Counted from the stretch's first letter, positions 36,453 through 46,693 are shown. The stretch is 64,000 nt of DNA from Phytopseudomonas seleniipraecipitans (GCF_900102335.1 NZ_FNBM01000004.1:114890-178889); one strand, 5' to 3'. Made by a program: numbers and translations. The notes: generated from the letters alone by a model not told the origin.

Positions 36453-36647
36453 ATCACTCGCAACTGAAGCGGTAAAGACAAGAAGCTGTTGGAATTCGAA
36501 CAGAGATGAGCGAATCGGAAAAAAGGCCCTAATTGCACCTGGGCCATTATCACAGGGCGATAACAGGCAGCAGTCAGCAGTCAAGAATCACGCTCGACTG
36601 GGGCGATTCGTGCATTCAACGAAATTAGATGGAGGGGCAGAAACAAG

Positions 36648-36670
36648 AAAAGCGGCCAACGGCCGCTTTT
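36648..36670 (-). terminator. Terminator of the tRNA-Val/Asp/Asp cluster
   Basis: AAAAGCGGCC, a three-base loop and GGCCGCTTTT. On the minus strand it follows tRNA-Asp by 28 bases and ends in TTTTCTTG. Confidence 0.85.
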
Positions 36671-36698
36671 CAGGAAACCTGCTCGAGGCAGGTGGATG

Positions 36699-36775
36699 TG
36701 GCGCAGCGGACGGGACTCGAACCCGCGACCCCCGGCGTGACAGGCCGGTATTCTAACCGACTGAACTACCGCTGC
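36699..36775 (-). tRNA. tRNA-Asp (GTC), second copy
   Basis: A 77-base cloverleaf on the minus strand with encoded CCA. Acceptor GCAGCGG/CCGCTGC, discriminator G, anticodon loop CTGTCAC (GTC) and T-loop TTCGAGT. Identical to the copy at 36872-36948. Confidence 0.95.
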
Positions 36776-36871
36776 GTGTCGGTGGACTTGCGTCCGAACA
36801 ACTCTTGCTTCGTCAGATACGAAAGCAGCTTTCGTATCACACCTCAACACAGGGTGCAGAGATGGAAAATA

Positions 36872-36948
36872 TGGCGCAGCGGACGGGACTCGAACCCGCG
36901 ACCCCCGGCGTGACAGGCCGGTATTCTAACCGACTGAACTACCGCTGC
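36872..36948 (-). tRNA. tRNA-Asp (GTC), first copy
   Basis: The same 77-base sequence as at 36699-36775. About 18 bases 5' of each copy (GTCGGTGGACTTGCGTCC on the plus strand) are also the same, so the pair arose by tandem duplication. Confidence 0.95.
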
Positions 36949-36983
36949 GCGTCGGTGGACTTGCGTCCAATCTCTCAAGGGAA

Positions 36984-37059
36984 TGGTGGGTGATGACGGG
37001 ATCGAACCGCCGACCCTCTGCTTGTAAGGCAGATGCTCTCCCGGCTGAGCTAATCACCC
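36984..37059 (-). tRNA. tRNA-Val (TAC)
   Basis: A 76-base cloverleaf on the minus strand with encoded CCA. Acceptor GGGTGAT/ATCACCC, anticodon loop CTTACAA (TAC) and T-loop TTCGATC. It heads the three-tRNA cluster. Confidence 0.95.
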
Positions 37060-37158
37060 ATTGCCTTGCGAGGAGGCGAAATTTACGCGGCGGCCTCACC
37101 TAAGTCAAGGCCGCTATTGAATTTTTTTCTAAAAAGACGCCATGCACCCTGCCCGCCT

Positions 37159-37917
37159 TCAGCGGTAGATCATCTTGCGCGTCATACCGCCATCGGTGAC
37201 GAACTCCTGCCCGGTCACAAACCCCGCCTCATCCGACAATAACCAGGCAACCAGCGCCGCCACATCGTCCACCCGGCCGACTCGGCCGACGGGGTGTTGC
37301 GCATGATCATCAGCGCTCAACGGTTCGTCAGCACGCTGTTCGAAGTCTCGGGAGTCGATCCAGCCGGGGCTCACGGCATTTACCCGTATGGCCGGACCGA
37401 GACTGACCGCCAGCGCATGGGTCAACGCCACCAGCCCACCTTTGCTGGCAGCATAGGCTTCACTTTCAGGCTCGGACTGACTGGCTCGGGTCGACGCCAT
37501 GTTGACGATTGCGCCACCCCTGGCGCGCAGGTGCGCTGCGCAGTGCTTGGCCAACAACATTGGTCCGCCAAGGTTGATCGCCAGCACTTGATTCCAATTA
37601 TCCAGCGACAACGTGTTCAGCGGGCCGCTGTGGGGGCTGGCCACGCCGGCGTTGCAGACCAGCGCGTCCAACCTGCCAAACCGCTCGATAACCGTTGCAA
37701 CACCGCGCTCGACCTGAGCTTCATCGGCGACATCCATGGCGACGAACAGCGCCTCGTCGCCGAGCGCTGTCGCCACTTCGAGGCCCCGGCTTTCAGCCAG
37801 ATCACAAAGGGCTACACGCCAGCCATGGCTTAGCAGCCAACGGGCAATACCCTCGCCAATGCCACGGGCAGCGCCGGTAACCAGCGCGACCCGCCCTGGG
37901 GCGACTTCACTGCTCAT
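37159..37917 (-). CDS. SDR family oxidoreductase
   Basis: A 252-residue classical short-chain dehydrogenase. [12 protein letters not shown] is the nucleotide-binding loop (about 14-25), CNAGVA the structural motif, and the Ser of MASTRAS with YAASKGG forms the active site. The C-terminal [12 protein letters not shown] is close to the common TGGM pattern. It follows metZ by three bases, so it should be co-transcribed with metZ. A homologue sits at the same place in P. aeruginosa (recalled). Substrate unknown. Confidence 0.87.
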   Translation of the reverse strand: MSSEVAPGRVALVTGAARGIGEGIARWLLSHGWRVALCDLAESRGLEVATALGDEALFVAMDVADEAQVERGVATVIERFGRLDALVCNAGVASPHSGPLNTLSLDNWNQVLAINLGGPMLLAKHCAAHLRARGGAIVNMASTRASQSEPESEAYAASKGGLVALTHALAVSLGPAIRVNAVSPGWIDSRDFEQRADEPLSADDHAQHPVGRVGRVDDVAALVAWLLSDEAGFVTGQEFVTDGGMTRKMIYR

Positions 37918-37920
37918 TGC

Positions 37921-39132
37921 TCAAAGCGCCTGCAGGCCACGACTCAAGTCGGCCTTGAGATCGGCAACATCCTCCAGGCCGACCGCAACCCTGATCAGGT
38001 TGTCGCGAATACCCGCACTCTCGCGCTCCTGGGGCGACAGGCGACCATGAGACGTGGTCGCCGGATGAGCGATGGTGGTCTTGGTATCACCGAGGTTAGT
38101 GGTGATGGAAATAACTCGAGTGGCATCGATGAAACGCCAGGCGCCCTCTTTGCCGCCCTTCACTTCAAAACTCACCACCGCGCCGAAGGCGCTTTGCTGG
38201 CGCGCAGCCAGTTCATGCTGAGGATGACTGGCAAGACCAGCGTAATACACGTGCTCGATGCCGTCCTGCTGCTCCAGCCACTGCGCCAGCTGCAGGGCAC
38301 TGCTGCAATGCGCCTGCATGCGAATGCGCAAGGTCTCCAAGCCCTTGAGGAAGATCCACGCATTGAATGGGCTCAGCGTCGGCCCGGCGGTGCGCAGGAA
38401 ACCCACCACGTCGGTCATCAGTTTGGTGCTACCGGCCACCACACCACCCATGGCACGGCCCTGGCCATCAATAAACTTGGTCGCCGAGTGCATGACGATG
38501 TCCGCACCGAGCTTCAAAGGCTGCTGCAACGCTGGCGTGCAGAAGCAGTTGTCGACGGCCAATAGCGCGCCGTGCTCGTGAGCGATCTTGGCCAATGCAG
38601 CGATATCTACCAGCTCGGCCAACGGGTTGGACGGCGACTCGACGAACAGCAGCTTGGTGTTGGGCTTGAACGCCCCGGCCCAGGCCTGCAGATCAGCCAA
38701 CGGCACGTAATCGACCTGAACACCGAAGCGCTTGAGGTACTTTTCGAACAGGCTGATGGTTGAACCGAAGACGCTGCGCGACACCAACACATGATCGCCA
38801 GCGCTGCAGAAGCTCATCACGATCGACAGGATCGCCGACATACCCGAAGCCGTGGCGACAGCCTGCTCGGCGCCTTCCATCGCGGCAATGCGCTCCTCGA
38901 AGGCGCGCACCGTCGGGTTGGTGTAACGCGAATAGACGTTGCCCGGCACTTCACCCGCGAAGCGCGCAGCGGCATCGCCGGCAGTGCGGAATACGTAGCT
39001 GGAGGTGGGGAACAGCGCCTCGCTGTGTTCACCTTCGGGCGTGCGGTGTTGCCCGGCACGCACTGCCAGGGTGTCAAAGCCGACACCGTCCAGATCACTG
39101 TTGAGCCGACCAGCATCCCATTCCTGCGTCAT
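37921..39132 (-). CDS. metZ: O-succinylhomoserine sulfhydrylase
   Basis: A 403-residue PLP enzyme of the Cys/Met metabolism family. N-terminal FDTLAVRAGQHRTPEGEHSE is typical of MetZ; YSRYTNPTV and the PLP-lysine motif HSATKFIDGQGR are in place, and NLGDTKTTIAHPATTSH closes the active site. It makes homocysteine from O-succinylhomoserine and sulfide, the direct sulfhydrylation route used by Pseudomonas (known). Twelve upstream codons are open; the ATG at 39132 has GAGGACGC before it. The gene is 66 bp downstream of purF, with a 7-bp dyad (39158-39176) in the gap. Confidence 0.93.
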   Translation of the reverse strand: MTQEWDAGRLNSDLDGVGFDTLAVRAGQHRTPEGEHSEALFPTSSYVFRTAGDAAARFAGEVPGNVYSRYTNPTVRAFEERIAAMEGAEQAVATASGMSAILSIVMSFCSAGDHVLVSRSVFGSTISLFEKYLKRFGVQVDYVPLADLQAWAGAFKPNTKLLFVESPSNPLAELVDIAALAKIAHEHGALLAVDNCFCTPALQQPLKLGADIVMHSATKFIDGQGRAMGGVVAGSTKLMTDVVGFLRTAGPTLSPFNAWIFLKGLETLRIRMQAHCSSALQLAQWLEQQDGIEHVYYAGLASHPQHELAARQQSAFGAVVSFEVKGGKEGAWRFIDATRVISITTNLGDTKTTIAHPATTSHGRLSPQERESAGIRDNLIRVAVGLEDVADLKADLSRGLQAL

Positions 39133-39198
39133 ATCGCGTCCTCGTCCAGAAACCAGTCCGGGCCACATGGGCCCGGATATTTACGCATTGTCTACCAA

Positions 39199-40704
39199 TC
39201 AGTTGTTGTACAGATCGATGATCTCACTGACCGCCTGTTGACTGGTCTTGGACCCGTCATTACGTGCCAGATCGATGCGATTGAGGTAGGCCTCGTCAAT
39301 GTCACCCGTGACGTACTGACCATCGAACACCGCGCAATCGAAATGCTCGATCTTGATCTTGCCACCACCAACGGCCTCTTTCAGATCATCAAGATCCTGA
39401 TACACCAGCCAGTCGGCACCGATCAGTTCAGCCACCTGCTCGGTGGTGCGACCATGGGCAATCAGCTCATGGGGGCTTGGCATGTCGATGCCATACACGT
39501 TCGGATAACGCACGGCAGGCGCTGCAGAACAGAAGTACACGTTCTTGGCACCGGCCTCACGGGCCATCTGAATAATCTGCTTGCAGGTGGTGCCACGCAC
39601 GATGGAGTCGTCCACCAGCATCACGTTCTTGCCACGAAACTCCAGCTCGATGGCATTGAGCTTCTGGCGCACCGATTTCTTGCGCGCAGCCTGGCCCGGC
39701 ATGATGAAGGTACGGCCGATGTAGCGGTTCTTGACGAAACCTTCGCGGAATTTCACACCAAGGTGATTAGCCAGCTCCAGCGCCGAGGTACGGCTGGTAT
39801 CGGGGATCGGGATGACCACGTCGATATCATGCTCGGGGCGCTCGCGACGGATCTTGTCGGCCAGTTTCTCGCCCATGCGCAGGCGCGCCTTGTAGACCGA
39901 GACACCGTCCATGATCGAATCCGGACGCGCCAGGTAAACGTGCTCGAAGATGCACGGTGCGTAGTGCGGATTCGGTGCGCATTGACGCGTGTGCAGCTGG
40001 CCTTCCTCGGTGATATACACCGCTTCACCAGGCGCCAGGTCGCGGATCAGGGTGAAGCCAAGCACATCGAGCGCCACGCTTTCCGAGGCGATCATGTACT
40101 CCACGCCCTCATCGGTATGACGCTGACCGAAGACGATCGGACGAATACCGTTCGGGTCGCGAAAGCCGACGATCCCATAACCGGTGATCATCGCTACGAC
40201 TGCATAACCGCCACGGCAGCGCTTGTGCACGTCCTTGACCGCGGCGAAAACATCTTCTTCGCTGGGATTGAGTTTGCCGCGTACGGCCAACTCGTGTGCG
40301 AACACGTTGAGCAGCACTTCCGAGTCGGAGTTGGTGTTGACGTGGCGCAGATCCGATTCGTAGATTTCCTTGGCCAACTGTTCGACGTTGGTCAGGTTGC
40401 CGTTGTGCGCCAGGGTGATGCCATAGGGCGAGTTGACATAGAACGGCTGAGCCTCGGCCGAACTGGAGCTGCCCGCAGTGGGGTAGCGCACGTGACCGAT
40501 GCCCATGTGGCCGATCAGGCGCTGCATGTGCCGTTGTTGGAACACATCGCGCACCAGGCCGTTGTCCTTGCGCAGGAACAGCCGTCCTTCGTAACTGGTG
40601 ACGATACCGGCAGCATCCTGGCCGCGGTGCTGCAGGACGGTCAGGCCGTCATACAGCGCCTGATTGACGTTCGATTTACCGACGATACCGACAATGCCAC
40701 ACAT
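39199..40704 (-). CDS. purF: Amidophosphoribosyltransferase
   Basis: A 501-residue enzyme, the first step of purine synthesis: 5-phosphoribosylamine from PRPP and glutamine. The protein begins MCGIVGIVG, so Cys2 is the glutaminase nucleophile after Met removal; this fixes the start at 40704 over the ATG three codons upstream. [11 protein letters not shown] and NGNLTNV are glutaminase residues; [18 protein letters not shown] is the PRPP loop. Lies downstream of cvpA (28 bp), the usual order in gammaproteobacteria. Confidence 0.96.
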   Translation of the reverse strand: MCGIVGIVGKSNVNQALYDGLTVLQHRGQDAAGIVTSYEGRLFLRKDNGLVRDVFQQRHMQRLIGHMGIGHVRYPTAGSSSSAEAQPFYVNSPYGITLAHNGNLTNVEQLAKEIYESDLRHVNTNSDSEVLLNVFAHELAVRGKLNPSEEDVFAAVKDVHKRCRGGYAVVAMITGYGIVGFRDPNGIRPIVFGQRHTDEGVEYMIASESVALDVLGFTLIRDLAPGEAVYITEEGQLHTRQCAPNPHYAPCIFEHVYLARPDSIMDGVSVYKARLRMGEKLADKIRRERPEHDIDVVIPIPDTSRTSALELANHLGVKFREGFVKNRYIGRTFIMPGQAARKKSVRQKLNAIELEFRGKNVMLVDDSIVRGTTCKQIIQMAREAGAKNVYFCSAAPAVRYPNVYGIDMPSPHELIAHGRTTEQVAELIGADWLVYQDLDDLKEAVGGGKIKIEHFDCAVFDGQYVTGDIDEAYLNRIDLARNDGSKTSQQAVSEIIDLYNN

Positions 40705-40732
40705 GTGACGCAACCCCTACTCAGTGGAACGA

Positions 40733-41299
40733 CTAATTACCAGTGCCAACGGGAATGGAGCCCGACAGCACATCTTTGAACGGCAGTTCGACCGGCTCGC
40801 GAATACCACTCGCCAACCACTCGCTGGACATCCCCAATATGAGGTTCTTCGACCAGTCTGCAACCAATAGGAAATGCGGAATCAGTGCCGATTGCTGCCA
40901 CCAGACGTCCTGTTCCACAGGCGCCAGGCTCAACAGCCCAACCGCTACCACGACCAGTAACGCCCCACGGGCAGCGCCAAACACCATACCCAGGAAGCGG
41001 TCAGTGCCAGACAGGCCGGTTACCCTAATCAGCTCACCGATCAGGTAGTTGATCAGCGCGCCGACCAGCAGCGTCAGCACGAACAACACGACACAAGCAA
41101 CGATGACGCGTGCAGATGGGGTGTCGATATACGCGCCAAGGTGCTGAGAAAGCGCGCCGCCGAACATCCAGGCCACCACACCGGCGATAATCCAGGTAAC
41201 CAGCGACAAGGCTTCCTTGACGAAGCCACGGCTCAAGCTGATCAGGCTCGATACGACGATGATGGCGATGATCGCCCAATCGACCCAAGTGAATGCCAC
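40733..41299 (-). CDS. cvpA: CvpA-family inner-membrane protein
   Basis: A 188-residue integral membrane protein with four helices at about 8-22, 30-48, 66-88 and 104-124 and a soluble C-terminal tail. FTWVDWAIIAIIVVSSLISLSRGF at the start and TDRFLGMVFGAARGALLV are the CvpA signatures. Needed for colicin V production in E. coli and linked to envelope stress resistance; exact role unclear. It lies between dedD and purF as in many gammaproteobacteria. Confidence 0.93.
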   Translation of the reverse strand: MAFTWVDWAIIAIIVVSSLISLSRGFVKEALSLVTWIIAGVVAWMFGGALSQHLGAYIDTPSARVIVACVVLFVLTLLVGALINYLIGELIRVTGLSGTDRFLGMVFGAARGALLVVVAVGLLSLAPVEQDVWWQQSALIPHFLLVADWSKNLILGMSSEWLASGIREPVELPFKDVLSGSIPVGTGN

Positions 41300-41378
41300 G
41301 ATGCAGGCTACCGATAGAAGAGGCGCTGCATTTTAGCAGAGCCCGATCCATCGGTTAAGCGCAGATACGGATGTGATG

Positions 41379-42020
41379 TCAGTTGCTTTCCGGCTGGAAG
41401 CGCACCACAAAGCCATTTAGCTTGTGCTGACGATTGAGCTGATCACGCAGGCGATCAGCTTCGACCCGCTCGATCAGAGGGCCGACGAAGACCCGGTTCA
41501 TGCCGTCGACACTGCGGATATAGGCGTTGTAACCCTGAGCACGCAGGGTTTTCTGCAACGTCTCGGCACCCGGACGACTGGAGAGACTGGCCAGCTGAAC
41601 CGACCAGCTTACCGGCAGGCTGTTGACATCCAATCGTTCAGCGGGCGCCTTTTGCGGAGGCGGCGCCACTTCCGCGGGCTTGCTGGGGGTAGGCTGCGGC
41701 GCAGCAGTTGCTGCCGGTGCTTCGGGCGCAGGCAGCTCGGCGATAGGCTGCTCCACCGGCGCCTGGGCCTGAGCCTGATCGGCAGCATTGCTGTCGCCTG
41801 GCACCGGCTCTTGCGGCAGTTCCTGCGGATCCGGGACGATCACCGGCTGCATCTCGATTTCCGGCACTACCGGCTTGGCCGGAATGGTCGGTGCATCCAC
41901 GACAACATGACGCAACTCGTCAGGCCGGGACAACAGCATCGGCAGGAAGATCACGGCCAGCGCAACAAGCACCAGAGCCCCGACGATACGTTGCTTCGTT
42001 CCGCTATCCAGCATTGCCAT
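41379..42020 (-). CDS. dedD: SPOR-domain protein, DedD-like
   Basis: A 213-residue protein: short cytoplasmic N-terminus, one membrane helix (about 13-31, IVGALVLVALAVIFLPMLL), a long Pro/Ala/Gln-rich periplasmic linker, and a C-terminal SPOR domain (VSWSVQLASLSSRPGAETL...GPLIERVEADRLRDQL). SPOR domains bind denuded peptidoglycan at the septum, so it should act in cell division. The start at 42020 has AGGAGGG nine bases upstream and overlaps the folC stop by 17 bases; the next ATG (42014) is possible. Operon folC-dedD-cvpA-purF. Confidence 0.9.
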   Translation of the reverse strand: MAMLDSGTKQRIVGALVLVALAVIFLPMLLSRPDELRHVVVDAPTIPAKPVVPEIEMQPVIVPDPQELPQEPVPGDSNAADQAQAQAPVEQPIAELPAPEAPAATAAPQPTPSKPAEVAPPPQKAPAERLDVNSLPVSWSVQLASLSSRPGAETLQKTLRAQGYNAYIRSVDGMNRVFVGPLIERVEADRLRDQLNRQHKLNGFVVRFQPESN

Positions 42021-43311
42021 CCTGCACACCCTCCTGGGCGTGACGCTCCAGCCACATCAGGGCTTCGGCCACGCAGAAAAAAGATCCAAAGAGCAGAATT
42101 TCGTCCCCTTCCACGGCACGCTCGCACTGCGCCTGTAACGCACTGGCAACATCAGCGTGCATCTCGGCCTGCGCTGCGCAGGCCAGCAAGTGGCCGTGCA
42201 GCTCGGGCGCAGAGCGCGAGCGCTCGGTCGGCAGCGGCGTCACGGCCCAGTGCTTCACTTCGGCCAGCAAAGGCGCCACCACACCGGGCAGATCCTTGTC
42301 GGCCAACAGGCCAAACACGGCAAGGCGCCTGCCAGCAGGCTGACTCACCTGCAGGCGACCCGCGAGAAACTGCGCAGCATGGGGATTGTGCCCTACATCG
42401 AGCAACAGAGTGAGGGACTTGCCTTGCCAGTTCAAGCGGCGACGGTCCAGGCGTCCGGTCACCTTAGTCGCTTGCAACGCCGAGGCGATGCAATCGCTAT
42501 CCCAGGGAAGATCAAGCAAGGCATAGGCCTGCAAGGCCAAGGCGGCGTTTTCCATCGGCAGATCGAGCAACGGCAGGTCGGCCAGACGCAACACCTCGCC
42601 ACGAGCTGTCAGCCCGTACCAGCTCCAATGGCGCTCGCCAATACTCAGGTCGAAATCGCGGCAGCGCAGGAAGAACGGCGCGTCCACCTCAGCCACGCGC
42701 TCCAGCAAAGGCAGCGGCGGATCGAAGTCCCCGCACAATGCTGGCATGCCAGGGCGCAGGATACCGGCCTTCTCGAACGCCACCGACTCACGGGTATCCC
42801 CCAGCCAGTCGGCGTGATCGACGCCGATACTGGTGATCAGCGCCAGATCGGCGTCAATCAAATTCACCGCATCCAGGCGACCACCCAAGCCCACTTCCAG
42901 CACTGCGACATCCAGCGACGCCTGCTCGAACAACCAGAAAGCTGCCAGGGTGCCCATTTCAAAATAGGTCAGCGAGGTATCGCTGCGAGCGGCCTCAACG
43001 GCAGTGAAGGCTTCGCAAAGAGCTTCATCGCTCGCCTGCTGGCCGTCGATCTGCACACGCTCGTTGTAACGCAGCAAGTGCGGCGAGCTGTATACGCCGA
43101 CCTTGAGCCCCTGGGCACGCAACAGCGACGCCAGAAAGGCACAGGTCGAGCCCTTGCCGTTGGTGCCAGTAACCGTAATCACCTTCGGCGCAGGCCGAGA
43201 AAGGCCCAGCCGCCCGGCTACTTCGCGGGAGCGCTCCAGGCCCATGTCGATGGCGCTGGGGTGCAAACGCTCCAGATACGCCAGCCACTCGGCCAGGGAG
43301 CGCTGGGTCAT
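42004..43311 (-). CDS. folC: Dihydrofolate synthase/folylpolyglutamate synthase
   Basis: A 435-residue Mur-ligase-fold enzyme. P-loop [14 protein letters not shown] (about 47-60), the omega loop and [24 protein letters not shown], and DVGHNPHA are family motifs. It adds glutamate to dihydropteroate and to tetrahydrofolate. Its ATG overlaps the accD stop by four bases (ATGA), and it overlaps dedD at its end, so translation is coupled along the operon. Confidence 0.95.
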   Translation of the reverse strand: MTQRSLAEWLAYLERLHPSAIDMGLERSREVAGRLGLSRPAPKVITVTGTNGKGSTCAFLASLLRAQGLKVGVYSSPHLLRYNERVQIDGQQASDEALCEAFTAVEAARSDTSLTYFEMGTLAAFWLFEQASLDVAVLEVGLGGRLDAVNLIDADLALITSIGVDHADWLGDTRESVAFEKAGILRPGMPALCGDFDPPLPLLERVAEVDAPFFLRCRDFDLSIGERHWSWYGLTARGEVLRLADLPLLDLPMENAALALQAYALLDLPWDSDCIASALQATKVTGRLDRRRLNWQGKSLTLLLDVGHNPHAAQFLAGRLQVSQPAGRRLAVFGLLADKDLPGVVAPLLAEVKHWAVTPLPTERSRSAPELHGHLLACAAQAEMHADVASALQAQCERAVEGDEILLFGSFFCVAEALMWLERHAQEGVQDGNAG

Positions 43312-44192
43312 GCCGTGACCGGCAACGCTGCAGGGGATGGCTGATGGGTAAATTGCGCCAGCAAACGAGCCAGGCGCGAACGCAGCTCTGCGCGATGAAT
43401 GATCATGTCGATGGCGCCGTGCTCGATCAGGAACTCGCTGCGCTGGAAGCCTTCTGGCAACTTCTCGCGAACGGTCTGCTCGATCACACGTGGGCCAGCA
43501 AAGCCGATCAACGCCTTCGGCTCAGCAACGATCACGTCACCCAGCATGGCAAGGCTGGCGGATACGCCGCCGTATACCGGGTCGGTCAGCACGGAAATGA
43601 ACGGAATGCCTTCTTCACGCAAACGCGCCAGTACCGCGGAGGTCTTGGCCATCTGCATCAGCGAGATCAGTGCTTCCTGCATGCGCGCGCCACCGGAAGC
43701 AGCGAAGCACACGAATGGGCAGCGTTTTTCCAGGGCCACATTGGCGGCCTGCACGAAACGCTCCCCGACGATGGCGCCCATCGAGCCACCCATGAAGGAG
43801 AACTCGAACGCACAGGTCACGATCGGCATGCCTTCCAGCGTACCGCTCATGGAGATCAGCGCGTCCTTCTCGCCAGTCTGCTTCTGTGCAGCGACCAGGC
43901 GATCTTTATACTTCTTGCTGTCGCGGAATTTCAGGCGATCATTCGGTTCCAGATCGGCGCCGATTTCCTCGCGGCCATCCGCGTCAAGAAAGATGTCCAG
44001 GCGTGCACGAGCACCGATACGCATGTGGTGGTTGCACTTGGGGCAAACATCCAGGGTCTTTTCCAGCTCAGGCTTGTACAGCACGGCCTCGCAGGACGGG
44101 CATTTGTGCCAAAGACCTTCTGGCACCGAACTCTTCTTGACCTCTGAACGCATGATCGATGGGATCAGTTTGTCTACCAGCCAGTTGCTCAT
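43308..44192 (-). CDS. accD: Acetyl-CoA carboxylase carboxyltransferase beta subunit
   Basis: A 294-residue protein. An N-terminal zinc ribbon has Cys31, Cys34, Cys50 and Cys53 ([10 protein letters not shown]...CPKCNHH), and the crotonase-like domain carries [32 protein letters not shown] and the oxyanion-forming [12 protein letters not shown]. With AccA it transfers carboxyl from biotin to acetyl-CoA to make malonyl-CoA. Translationally coupled to folC; 172 bp downstream of trpF. Confidence 0.96.
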   Translation of the reverse strand: MSNWLVDKLIPSIMRSEVKKSSVPEGLWHKCPSCEAVLYKPELEKTLDVCPKCNHHMRIGARARLDIFLDADGREEIGADLEPNDRLKFRDSKKYKDRLVAAQKQTGEKDALISMSGTLEGMPIVTCAFEFSFMGGSMGAIVGERFVQAANVALEKRCPFVCFAASGGARMQEALISLMQMAKTSAVLARLREEGIPFISVLTDPVYGGVSASLAMLGDVIVAEPKALIGFAGPRVIEQTVREKLPEGFQRSEFLIEHGAIDMIIHRAELRSRLARLLAQFTHQPSPAALPVTA

Positions 44193-44364
44193 GCTCTCGA
44201 TTCTCCAACGCTGTAGGCTTCAACATGCTTGCTGCACATGACAAGCGAATTCAAAAAGTGGTCAGGACAGGGGCCGGCATCAAGCCCGCCACCTAGCCCA
44301 ACCACGAAAAAAGCGCGCACTCGTTGCGGCGATAGGAGTATGGACGGTTCGCCAAGCGGCGCCG

Positions 44365-44997
44365 TCACATTGAGCCCTCGACCGTCCGCACGGCACGTAC
44401 AAAGTCTTTTACCTTGGCCGCATCCTTGATGCCCTTGGCCAATTCCACGCCACCGCTGACGTCCACCGCGTAAGGTTGCACCTGAGCGATGGCCGCAGCG
44501 ACATTTTCGGGTGTCAGGCCTCCGGCGAGGATCACCGGCTTGCCAAGGCGCGCGGGCACCAGCGCCCAATCGAACGCCTGACCGGTTCCGCCGGGCACGC
44601 CATCGACAAAGGTATCGAGCAACACGGCACGCGCATCGGGATAGGCATCGACCAGAGCCGTCACGTCATCCTGCGCGCGAACACGCAGCGCCTTGATGTA
44701 GGGTCGTTTCAATGCATCGCAATCGGCTGCGCTTTCATCGCCGTGAAACTGCAGCAGGTCCAGCGGCACGGCTGCCAGCACCTGTTCGATCTCGGCTTGC
44801 GGCATGTCCACGAACAGACCAACCGTAGTAACGAACGGCGGCAATCCGGCAACGATGCTACGAGCCTGCTCGATCGACACCGACCGCGGGCTGCGCGCAT
44901 AGAACACCAGGCCAATAGCGTCTGCACCAGCAGCCACTGCGGCCAGTGCATCCTCGAGACGGGTAATCCCGCAGATCTTGCAGCGAACAACTGACAA
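44365..44997 (-). CDS. trpF: Phosphoribosylanthranilate isomerase
   Basis: A 210-residue TIM-barrel enzyme, the third step of tryptophan synthesis. Near the N-terminus VRCKICGIT carries the catalytic Cys, LLQFHGDES is conserved, and VDVSGGVE has the catalytic Asp. The ATG upstream (45057) would add 20 residues; the TTG at 44997 gives the usual start and has GGAGG about ten bases upstream (45008-45012), so I use it. The gene lies 92 bp downstream of truA. Confidence 0.92.
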   Translation of the reverse strand: MSVVRCKICGITRLEDALAAVAAGADAIGLVFYARSPRSVSIEQARSIVAGLPPFVTTVGLFVDMPQAEIEQVLAAVPLDLLQFHGDESAADCDALKRPYIKALRVRAQDDVTALVDAYPDARAVLLDTFVDGVPGGTGQAFDWALVPARLGKPVILAGGLTPENVAAAIAQVQPYAVDVSGGVELAKGIKDAAKVKDFVRAVRTVEGSM

Positions 44998-45089
44998 CGG
45001 ACGAATACCTCCGCGAAATGCCGAATGGTAACAAATGACCGACCGGCATGGGGCCATTAATTACTGGCCGCGCCTTGCTCCGCCGCTTG

Positions 45090-45935
45090 CTATGGGGCTG
45101 CGACGTCTCGAAGTCCGGAGAGAAAGTGCGGTCCCAGATAACGCGTCGGCAGCTCGAACTCCGCCGGGTAATCGACCTGCACCAGGTACAACCCATAGGG
45201 GTGAGCCGTCACGCCGCCAGTACGCCGCACGCCGGTTGCCAGCACCTCGCCCGCCCACTCCACAGGTCGTTCGCCCGCACCAATAGTCATCAATACGCCA
45301 GCAATGTTACGCACCATGTGGTGCAGGAATGCATTGGCACGAATATCCAGCACGATAAAGCGCCCGTGCTGCAGCAGCTCAAGATGATGCACCGTCTTGA
45401 TAGGTGATTTCGCCTGGCACTGCCGGGCTCGGAACGCGCTGAAGTCGTGCGTACCGATAAATACCCGCGCGGCCTCGCGCATGCGCTCAATGTCCAGCGG
45501 ACGGTGATTCCAGGTCACCTCTTCGGCCATGTGCGCCGGGCGGATCTGGTCGTTATAGATTACATAGCGATAGCGTCGCGCCATGGCGCAGAAGCGTGCA
45601 TCGAAGTGCTTCGGCATGGCCTTGGCCCAAGTCACGCTGATGTCACCGGGCAGGTTCATGTTGGCACCCATTACCCACGCATGCATCGAGCGCTCGACCG
45701 TGGTGTCGAAGTGCACCACCTGGCCGCTGGCGTGCACCAGGGCATCGGTACGCCCCGCACAGCTCAGCGTCACAGGCGCGCCTCCGGCGACTTTGGACAG
45801 GGCTTTCTCGAGCGAAGCCTGGATAGACGGAACACCGTCACGCTGGCGCTGAAAGCCACGATAGCGCGCGCCACGGTATTCGACGCCCAAGGCTATCTTA
45901 TAGATGCCAACGGCAGCCATTTCGGCTGCCGACAT
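45090..45935 (-). CDS. truA: tRNA pseudouridine(38-40) synthase
   Basis: A 281-residue pseudouridine synthase with YKIALGVEYRGARYRGFQRQ at the start, the catalytic Asp in SCAGRTDALVHASGQVVHF, RYRYVIYN, SFRAxQC-like SAFRARQCQAKSP and MVRNIAGVLMTIG. It modifies U38-40 of the anticodon arm. The start is uncertain: ATG 45935 or ATG 45920, and neither has a clear Shine-Dalgarno. ATG 45920 sits in the loop of a 22-base hairpin (45910-45931) that also occurs after fimV. The frame is open another 83 codons upstream, but that sequence is foreign to the family. Confidence 0.9.
   Translation of the reverse strand: MSAAEMAAVGIYKIALGVEYRGARYRGFQRQRDGVPSIQASLEKALSKVAGGAPVTLSCAGRTDALVHASGQVVHFDTTVERSMHAWVMGANMNLPGDISVTWAKAMPKHFDARFCAMARRYRYVIYNDQIRPAHMAEEVTWNHRPLDIERMREAARVFIGTHDFSAFRARQCQAKSPIKTVHHLELLQHGRFIVLDIRANAFLHHMVRNIAGVLMTIGAGERPVEWAGEVLATGVRRTGGVTAHPYGLYLVQVDYPAEFELPTRYLGPHFLSGLRDVAAP
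45910..45931. repeat. 22-bp hairpin repeat, left copy (in the truA start region)
   Basis: The bases from ACGGCAGCC through GGCTGCCG form a 7-8 bp stem with the loop ATTTC. The same 22 bases occur at 46788-46809. The two copies bracket the gene at 46201-46638. Confidence 0.9.
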
Positions 45936-45984
45936 GTTTTTAGTAATCAAAAAATCAGGACCAGGTAGTTTCGCAGTTACGCCA

Positions 45985-45990
45985 ATTATA
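45985..45990 (-). promoter_or_regulatory. -10 element, TATAAT, upstream of truA
   Basis: The plus strand reads ATTATA, so the minus strand has a perfect TATAAT about 50 bases ahead of the truA start. A clear -35 at 17 bases is not seen (GTGTTG at that spacing; TTGCTG at 14). It lies inside the segment between the two 22-bp repeats, so truA may have gained its own promoter there. Confidence 0.45.
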
Positions 45991-46200
45991 CCGCTGCCAA
46001 AACGCAGCAACACGCGGGGCGAGGTTTTAGTTGGGGGAACGACACCGCCTTTCTTCGCCGGCCCCAGGCAATCAAAGGTCCCTTTTGCCCTATTGCGAAC
46101 GCAGAACATCAGTCGCAGCCGCCCAGCGAATACCGCCTTGCAGGCTGATGGTTCAGGTATTATTTTATCAACAGGAATTATCAACGTAAGGATGCGGAAT

Positions 46201-46638
46201 ATGATGTATCACACGGTTAAGCACGGCTTTTACCCGGACGAATTCGCCAGGGTCCTGCGGGTAGCCATGAACAAGAATGATCACACGCTGGTGGCGGTCC
46301 CGGGCAACATCGATAGCCTGACCGCCCCCATTGAACGACTGCTGGGCGCGGCCGTTGCCAAGCGACTACTTGAAGAGCGCGAAGCGACAGTTGCCCTACC
46401 AGGAGCTCCGGTAAAGAAGCTCTACCTCGCCTCTATCAATGGCTGCACATCATTCCAGAAAGGCTCAGTCGTACTGCCCTGGACTCCACTCGACACGGTT
46501 TCCAAGGCGGCCGCAAAGCACCCCTCGTCGGACACGTTCTTCATTGCCAACGACGGCCCAGGTACTCCTTATCGCCAGCCGGGCAAGGACGAGTTGACGC
46601 GATACAAGACCAGCTACCCCAAATCGACCGCCGTTTGA
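46201..46638 (+). CDS. Orphan hypothetical protein inserted between fimV and truA
   Basis: A 145-residue soluble protein that I do not recognise: MMYHTVKHGFYPDEFARVLR at the start, a long helix-rich middle (LLGAAVAKRLLEEREATV), and the conserved-looking SINGCTSFQKGSVVLPW and TFFIANDGPGTPYRQPG. No signal peptide and one Cys near residue 81. AAGGATGCGG lies before the ATG, and a strong 47-base terminator follows. The minus-strand neighbours fimV and truA are adjacent in P. aeruginosa (recalled), so this plus-strand gene is an insertion. TTGCAG (46138) and TATTTT (46161) could be its promoter. Confidence 0.7.
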   Translation: MMYHTVKHGFYPDEFARVLRVAMNKNDHTLVAVPGNIDSLTAPIERLLGAAVAKRLLEEREATVALPGAPVKKLYLASINGCTSFQKGSVVLPWTPLDTVSKAAAKHPSSDTFFIANDGPGTPYRQPGKDELTRYKTSYPKSTAV

Positions 46639-46646
46639 CTAGCGCG

Positions 46647-46693
46647 AACCCGAATAAAAAGCCCCGCAAAATGCGGGGCTTTTTATTCGGGTT
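46647..46693. terminator. Very strong bidirectional terminator
   Basis: A 47-base almost perfect dyad: AACCCGAATAAAAAGCCCCG and its mirror with a loop of three A. It ends the orphan gene on the plus strand and could stop anything reading through from fimV on the minus strand. Confidence 0.92.

Noticed and set aside
44193..44364. Possible small gene between accD and trpF
   Set aside because: Only short frames without ribosome sites are present, and none resembles a known protein.
45936..46184. 83-codon N-terminal extension of TruA
   Set aside because: The frame is open but the sequence is not TruA-like and lies in the inserted segment.
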